From assembly GCA_014529385.2 (NCBI GenBank), contig CM043955.1, positions 137,599,608 to 137,663,607 on the forward strand: 64,000 bases of DNA, given 5' to 3'. Positions 60,801 to 64,000 of this stretch are shown here, in pieces (position 1 is the stretch's first letter; each line of letters starts with the position of its first letter). The notes beneath the pieces are model-generated. The model did no database searches, was not told where the DNA came from, and saw nothing but the letters and a program-made list of their open reading frames with translations. The position numbers and the translations under genes are program-made. Source of the stretch: Adiantum capillus-veneris. Taxonomy: Eukaryota > Streptophyta > Polypodiopsida > Polypodiales > Pteridaceae.

Positions 60801-62485
60801 CCCCATATAACATGGTTTTTGGGCTAAATGCTATCTTGCCAATAGAATTCTTGATTTCAACCTTAAGGGTGGCTAAGGATCTAGAGTGGACAGAGTACGA
60901 GCTCTCTGATAGAATAGATGACCTGGAAAAGCTAGATGAGCTTCGCCTAAAAGCAGTAGCTTCCATCTACGTTCAAAAAAGGCGACAAAAGGAATTTTTT
61001 GATAAGCATGTGCGGACTAAAGAGTTTAAAGTTGGGGACTATGTCCTAGTTTACACTCTGAAACAGCATGCTAAAAAGCTTAAAAAGCGAGGGATGGGAC
61101 CTCTGGTGATTAAAGATCTATCACCAAGTGGAGCCGTCAAGCTTGCTACATTAGACGGAGAAGAAATGCCCAATTGGATTAGTGGATGCAGAGTGAAAAA
61201 GTATCTGTTGCCGCTAACACAAGACATGCTTCTCAAAATACATCAAGAAAAGCTGCGTGTCCAGAAAAAGAAAAAGATTGAGGAGGAAGCGCAAGCCGAG
61301 GCGAAGGAAAGAATGGAGAAACGAAGACTACTGCGTCAGAAACAGCGCAATGAAGGAGCAATACGAATAAACGCAGTCAATATAACAGAAATGGATAATG
61401 ACAAAGAAGAACCCATCATTGAATGCAAAGTAGGAACCAACCAAATCAAAGCCAGAGCACTATTGGATTCAGGAGCTCAAGCTAACCTACTTTCACTCAG
61501 TTTGTATAGACAATTGACAAATGACACTAAACTACAAACTGCCAAGCAAGAGTTAAAGAGTTACTCTGAGAATGCAATCAAAACTGTCGGATGCACAGTT
61601 TTACATATACAAATTAACCAATATGTGTATCCTCATATGTTTTACGTGGTTGAAGACCAAGCTACACAACATCCATTATTGCTAGGACAACCATGGCAGA
61701 AGCAATACAATGCAATGATTGACTGGAGTTCTAAATCAGTGCTTATCAAATACGAAGGTGAAAGTCAATCAGTTAAGTTCACCAAAGGAGCAGAGCCAAC
61801 TCCAAAGGAAGAATCCACGGACAAGGGCAAACAACAAACAGAGGAAAAGAAGAAGCAATGGCAACCAAAAGTTTCTATACAACCGGATTACTCTTCGACG
61901 AGGAATTCTCAACAGTGGATAAAGAGGACAAGCAATATTATAACAGCTCAACCTTGGAAAAAAACGGAGTCAAAGATGGTATGGAGACCAAAAAAGGTGG
62001 TGCCAGAAAACACAAACAGAGTCTTCAATACCAGACAACAGAGTGATCCCCGACAATCAAGGAAAGTGAAACAGATCTGGATTCCAAAGAAGGTCATGAC
62101 GGCACAAAGCTACAGCAAGCAAATTTGGATCCCAAAGATTTGTAAACAGGAACTCCCTTCAATACAATCAAAGGAAACTCCTAGGTATTTCAAGGCGAGG
62201 GAATCAACAAACAGAACAAAGCAGGTTTGGGTCGCAAAGAGTTTGTGGCAAACACAAGCAAAGCGGAAGCAGATTTGGATTGTGAAAAAAGACAACAAGG
62301 TAACGAAGAATCCATCTACTGATTCTACTACAGAAGTGCCAAAACCAACGCAAAACCCGACCACCAATCCTTCAATCAAACAAAGAGCAGCTTTATTGGA
62401 AAGAATGTTGTATCGTCGCTCTACAATTGCATTGGGAACTTATGACCAAAACAACTACAATGCTTCACCCACAGACACTTCATAG
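54887..62485 (+). CDS. Element I Pol polyprotein: two proteases, tandem HHCC integrase, no capsid
   Basis: One intact 2532-residue ORF. The first ATG is used; the frame is open from 54809. Domains in order: proline-rich segment matching the Gag C-terminus of D; two knuckles (C127, C130, H134, C139; C151, C154, H158, C163); basic linkers; retropepsin 1 (LDSGA, D615; ILGRPF about 687); RT (about 1130-1345, YMDD 1282-1285); RNase H (D1428, E1468/E1470, D1495, D1538); HHCC module 1 (H1635, H1642, C1673, C1676) and module 2 (H1761, H1768, C1799, C1802), with identical spacing; DD35E core (D1831, D1893, E1929); basic integrase C-terminal domain (to about 2110); Lys/Glu-rich linker; retropepsin-like domain 2 (LLDSGA, D2194; LLLGQPW about 2264); then W-K motifs. 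No chromodomain. All catalytic residues checked are present. No capsid domain is seen, so particles may need Gag in trans. It is Athila/Tat-like by primer site and RT. Confidence 0.93.
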   Translation: MGIERPQPVLGQQPPLPGARPVGIRYAPTIENQEEQALVPVQAYYEESGAHMSPTVYYPPEEPKQPEPWGMMGNVGIPTITSASDEERYNLDARTLMFIAHGGLTGQRPSYPQRTNQAGPRPALGPCYKCGGDHLMNVCPHTEIIRINAYCTECGVTHFIEDCSKNPNKVQKTTLNMLETIPTSSGSENETLIPTQVVTRAQAKKTTREPENGKLATDVVSQGPRSQKNTWKARKACMKLRKEREDAILAEELKQTKAGLEKLEIQNGKREMSPERTKQKSIKETTSLSSGGSVLVDKVHEPLDALMRAYEARLKNNQTQEQRWMTYPNAELENQRLEMCQRMIETAQALLEPPKETMNCGKENPIQQETIVSRVAEKTPNAQKPENTQKDDRIVLNTTDQEVESFHPVIQRSYGRDEDYNEFWKQVREANFANELSCQANQTNWEKDIRNPPIVEFEAGSQVDLDLQSYWGDGGSVRTMESKPHSLNTLPSYLGEYEAKSEIRALPSRKISSEKVMDSQGLIEILSTPVTCTITLAELLRLRPHMWTTVGKCLEKFGIKDPTSRLQESIEELSKPQKNAKPVPLNKVGEYCEGEEGNTTLPVDFQGVKTMAILDSGAGVAIATKEIWKKWGKPAIRKTRLKLQLADGHMEKPMGLLEKVVVTSCGIEYEHTFAIVDFSKENNYDIILGRPFMRQLKMVQDWGYDHIYLRNMETTTRVNLKDHSYKEVNRTSVEEFDSATLAGSEFPAWLGKPKELWMCGASKCGSLKREECVLETAIEDETYVGEHFSEDTFEPLEWTHILATLDVCAIPDGPITKFCDKDGYDVVPYFMLRTVLEKETEKNDTLEKEDEEEVFHDITDHPEWGNEADNESTDNSSGNEETITDVRFYDFPNQTKQRHKHCRAKKKKKTKGVRTNPMPRIRGKNQFLMLVKAEDCVKDKISGRMRGSDQKSLRKDKRGSRNQVQKNGTKTETEKSEKNKRNRERTESKLERRNKYRELRKTLKEVWTTEIESGEDENVKIKENMDVPSHYRKFTIEDRKVILTPPIRERKENESYDGPEDAKKVDLAAPGEPPRPVYIATDLSPGEEERLLSLLREYRDVFAWSYKDLKGVDPSICQHTIPLKQDAKPSRQRPYTYNDTFAKRIKEEIDKLMEAEFIYEIEHTDWVSPIVVVPKKNGKLRVCVNLKKVNAATIRDNYPLPITDHVLERVSGKTAYSFLDGFSGYNQLAIALEDQHKTAFATEWGIYAYRVMPFGLTNAPATFQRLMTHAFKEYLRLFLEIYMDDLCVHSLLRDEHLEHLRKVFEKCRTYRICLNPEKCVFMVRQGRILGHIVSQNGISTDLEKIKVIVDMPRPTNAKQVQSFMGHCGYYRRFIYMYAIIGQPLYRLIVNFEWTEECEESFKKLKEALITAPVLKSPDWEKIFHVHIDASAYAIGCILAQPEEGNMDFPICYASRQLNNAEKNYTTTEREGLGMIYAVKKFRHYLLANKFVFFTDHQALLYLVNKPCNTGRIVRWFIILLEFDFTVVVKKGKTHLRADHLSRLTNGEDPIGVDDDMPDAYLFNIEMIPKWSQNVVDLLTYGGEFDRREYNLKHIAIQQSKNLQLIAGRLYQLGNDHDLRLCINPEEYSIYLREAHVQECAFHCSRRNTYRNLLQLGVYWPGMKESVHEYVTVCIVCSSKPPAEYSTLYQIMIAPEWSQYIVEYLTNRTFPEGTSKARQKSVETEARDYALIGDQLYKRGKDNQLRICASESEYVIILEQAHGGVGGGHFSGDKTAKLVLAAGIWWPTLHMDAEKYVKRCDDCQRTKVPLKRDDMPLRPMMGARAFAKWGIDYVGPISPPAYKTHTQYIVVATDYLTKWVEAKATQKADARTTAQFLYEYVFVRYGLPIEIVSDRGTHFINEVIEILLDEFMVIHRKSVPYHPQANGQAEATNKTICTVLTKIVSESRTDWDQKLHSTLWAYRVAYKTSIGTTPYNMVFGLNAILPIEFLISTLRVAKDLEWTEYELSDRIDDLEKLDELRLKAVASIYVQKRRQKEFFDKHVRTKEFKVGDYVLVYTLKQHAKKLKKRGMGPLVIKDLSPSGAVKLATLDGEEMPNWISGCRVKKYLLPLTQDMLLKIHQEKLRVQKKKKIEEEAQAEAKERMEKRRLLRQKQRNEGAIRINAVNITEMDNDKEEPIIECKVGTNQIKARALLDSGAQANLLSLSLYRQLTNDTKLQTAKQELKSYSENAIKTVGCTVLHIQINQYVYPHMFYVVEDQATQHPLLLGQPWQKQYNAMIDWSSKSVLIKYEGESQSVKFTKGAEPTPKEESTDKGKQQTEEKKKQWQPKVSIQPDYSSTRNSQQWIKRTSNIITAQPWKKTESKMVWRPKKVVPENTNRVFNTRQQSDPRQSRKVKQIWIPKKVMTAQSYSKQIWIPKICKQELPSIQSKETPRYFKARESTNRTKQVWVAKSLWQTQAKRKQIWIVKKDNKVTKNPSTDSTTEVPKPTQNPTTNPSIKQRAALLERMLYRRSTIALGTYDQNNYNASPTDTS
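57598..57614 (+). repeat. Run of 17 A inside the element I ORF
   Basis: Encodes the AKKKKKT stretch near residue 904. It is a likely slippage site for polymerases or ribosomes. Confidence 0.9.
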
Positions 62486-62503
62486 TCGTCCGGGAGGACT
62501 CAG

Positions 62504-62520
62504 ACTAGGAGGGGGGGAGG
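62504..62520 (+). promoter_or_regulatory. Purine-rich block after the Pol stop of element I
   Basis: ctaggagggggggagg follows the stop by about 20 bases and is preceded by gtcgtccgggaggact. The same block occurs after the D Pol stop (35848-35864). No LTR start follows it within the visible 1.5 kb, so it is not the terminal polypurine tract. Confidence 0.5.
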
Positions 62521-63770
62521 TATACAAGAGCTACAAAGCAGCTACAAGCGGAAAAAACAAAGAAAAACAAAAATTATATTACAAGGGCAGTGTCTTACAT
62601 GATTTTGCAATTTTTTATGTTTGATTGCGGATATTGATAATATTTATGCCCTTATATACCTTGTTTTGCAACAAGAAGAGATCAAATGATGAATTTGGGT
62701 CTCTATATGTGTAAATATCACTAAATAAGAGTGTTTTTGGAGCTAAAAAGTGGAAAAAAGTGGTAATCCAAGTCCAGAAATCACAAAGAAGTGTATATTC
62801 ATATACACAGGGTTACCAGCTATTTATCATGTATGTTTGGAATTTTTTGGCTTCAATTTTCTATTTTCCTTTATTTTTTATGATTTTCTTAATAAAAATA
62901 AAAGAAAAATAAAAAAGCAGGTGAAATGAGATCGGGAAAAAGAAAAGAATAGACGGTGATGATCCTCATGACAAGGGAAACCCAGGATAAAAAATGGGTA
63001 CAATTCTGAAAAAGTTGCGGAAAGCCCGAAATGACAGAATTTTGGCAAAGTGGACAGATTTCTCAGAAACAGGTCAAACGGAGTCCAAATTGAGAAATTT
63101 CAAATCCTAAAGTGCATATCACGACGAGATAGGAGCACATGTCAAATTTGGTAACAAGTGATCCGGGAAGCCCGAAGTTAAGTATTTTTCACTTCACTAT
63201 CAAGCTCATTTCCAGTATTACCTTCTTGGAGAGAGCAAAGAGCACACAGGAGCATCCGACCTTCTACCGCCTTCTACGACTGCTACGAGAGCTCAGAGGA
63301 CACCAGACATGAGAGGTAGACTCGTTGCCATAAGCTTTTGATGCTTATCGTTAACTTTTGTCGCGAAAACTCACCAAAACCAAGAAACAAGAGCAGACGG
63401 GGAATGGGGAAGAACGCTAGGTAAGGGCACAACCGCCTAACCAAACCTTGCAAGAACTTAGAGGTGGGTTACCCTAACATAGAAGATGAGTTTCTAGCAC
63501 TCAAAGCTCGAGAAAGAACGACTGGAAAAACCCTAGGTCAACAGAGCCTGCAAGAGGCAAACAGAAAAAAGTTGTCGGAACGACACAAAACTTCTCAGGA
63601 AGCTTAACAATATCGAGGGCAATGCAACCATGGAGTATCTCCGGGTTTGGATCACCAAAAGTAGGTCGGAACAACCGATTCGGTTGCGGACACACAAAGC
63701 GTCATTTTGGCATAACGGCTAAAATTGACGACCAAATGACATGAAACTTCACGAGCAGTTTCCACTATAC
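62521..63770 (+). other. Element I downstream noncoding region with inverted repeat
   Basis: AT-rich, no coding signal. An 18-nt inverted repeat gtgtatat-tc-atatacac (62791-62808) is nested within outer arms tggtaa (62761-62766) and ttacca (62813-62818), so it could form a hairpin. It occupies the same place as the palindrome-bearing leader of D between Pol and the extra ORF. Confidence 0.5.
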
Positions 63771-64000
63771 ATGGATGACTTATGTTTGCAAGCAAAACCC
63801 AAAAGAAAGCTGATTCACTTACCGATGGTGAAAAAGACGCCTTCGGGAAACCATATGGAGAAAGATGGAGAACGGGGAGCCAAAGTCAAGTCCAACCAAC
63901 TGGATGGCTTCACAACATATCCAATGAGCTGGAAATGCAACTCTCAAGAAGAAAAGTTGAAGAAATTCAACTCCAAGGCAAAAAGACGACTTCGGAGACT
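63771..64000 (+). CDS. Possible start of a downstream ORF in element I (runs off the window)
   Basis: It is open from ATG at 63771 to the window end (76 codons) and very Lys-rich. It begins MDDLCLQAKPKRKLIHLP. The first 15 coding bases and five preceding ones repeat the sequence coding for the RT YMDDLC motif (58728-58747). The rest has no RT similarity. It may be chance, or the start of an extra ORF like that of element D. Confidence 0.25.
   Translation, partial: MDDLCLQAKPKRKLIHLPMVKKTPSGNHMEKDGERGAKVKSNQLDGFTTYPMSWKCNSQEEKLKKFNSKAKRRLRR

Noticed and set aside
62507-62520. Purine tract as the terminal polypurine tract of element I
   Set aside because: No TG start follows directly, and the next 1.5 kb does not match the 5' LTR (no TATA region, no GA run).

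Overview
This 64-kb window looks like plant nuclear heterochromatin made almost entirely of nested LTR retrotransposons. I see no intact host gene. The evidence is Ty3/gypsy and Ty1/copia polyproteins, initiator-Met-type primer-binding sites, long dinucleotide microsatellites, and two decayed fragments of eukaryotic housekeeping genes (chaperonin CCT2 and a PRP22-like DEAH helicase). The host is probably a land plant with a large, repeat-rich genome. A fern-like host is only a guess. I name the elements A to I.

Layout. A (1-8643, minus strand) is a young chromodomain-bearing Ty3/gypsy element with an intact 1649-codon Gag-Pol. Its LTRs differ at two sites over 1327 comparable bases. From 8644 to about 28.5 kb lie old nested remnants. 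Chromovirus-like F (plus strand; about 10.2 kb to 28462) has its 5' LTR split by B (10253-18277, minus), and B contains the deleted copia element C (about 13.7-16.3 kb, minus). The interior of F holds a solo LTR of family E (22742-24292), the CCT2 and helicase fragments, and long microsatellites.

From about 29.2 to 48.9 kb lies D (minus), a decayed Athila/Tat-like (OTA) Ty3/gypsy element. It has Gag, Pol and a further long ORF downstream of Pol. Copia G (41412-46010, minus) is inserted in it and copia H (48926-50679, plus) truncates its 5' side. A family E 5' LTR (50680-52241, plus) cuts H, and element I (plus; from about 52.35 kb to beyond the window) cuts E.

Element I is the most striking feature. 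It has one uninterrupted 2532-codon ORF encoding zinc knuckles, a first retropepsin, RT, RNase H, an integrase with two zinc-binding (HHCC) modules in tandem, and then a second retropepsin-like domain C-terminal to integrase, followed by W-K motif repeats. D shares the tandem HHCC modules, the post-integrase protease-like domain and a purine-rich block just after the Pol stop, so this looks like a lineage architecture and not a chance fusion. I has no recognisable Gag capsid, although D does. The noncoding leaders of both elements contain 18-24-nt palindromes, four of them in I's 5' leader. D's downstream ORF follows a similar palindrome-bearing leader. The window ends before the matching region of I could be seen.
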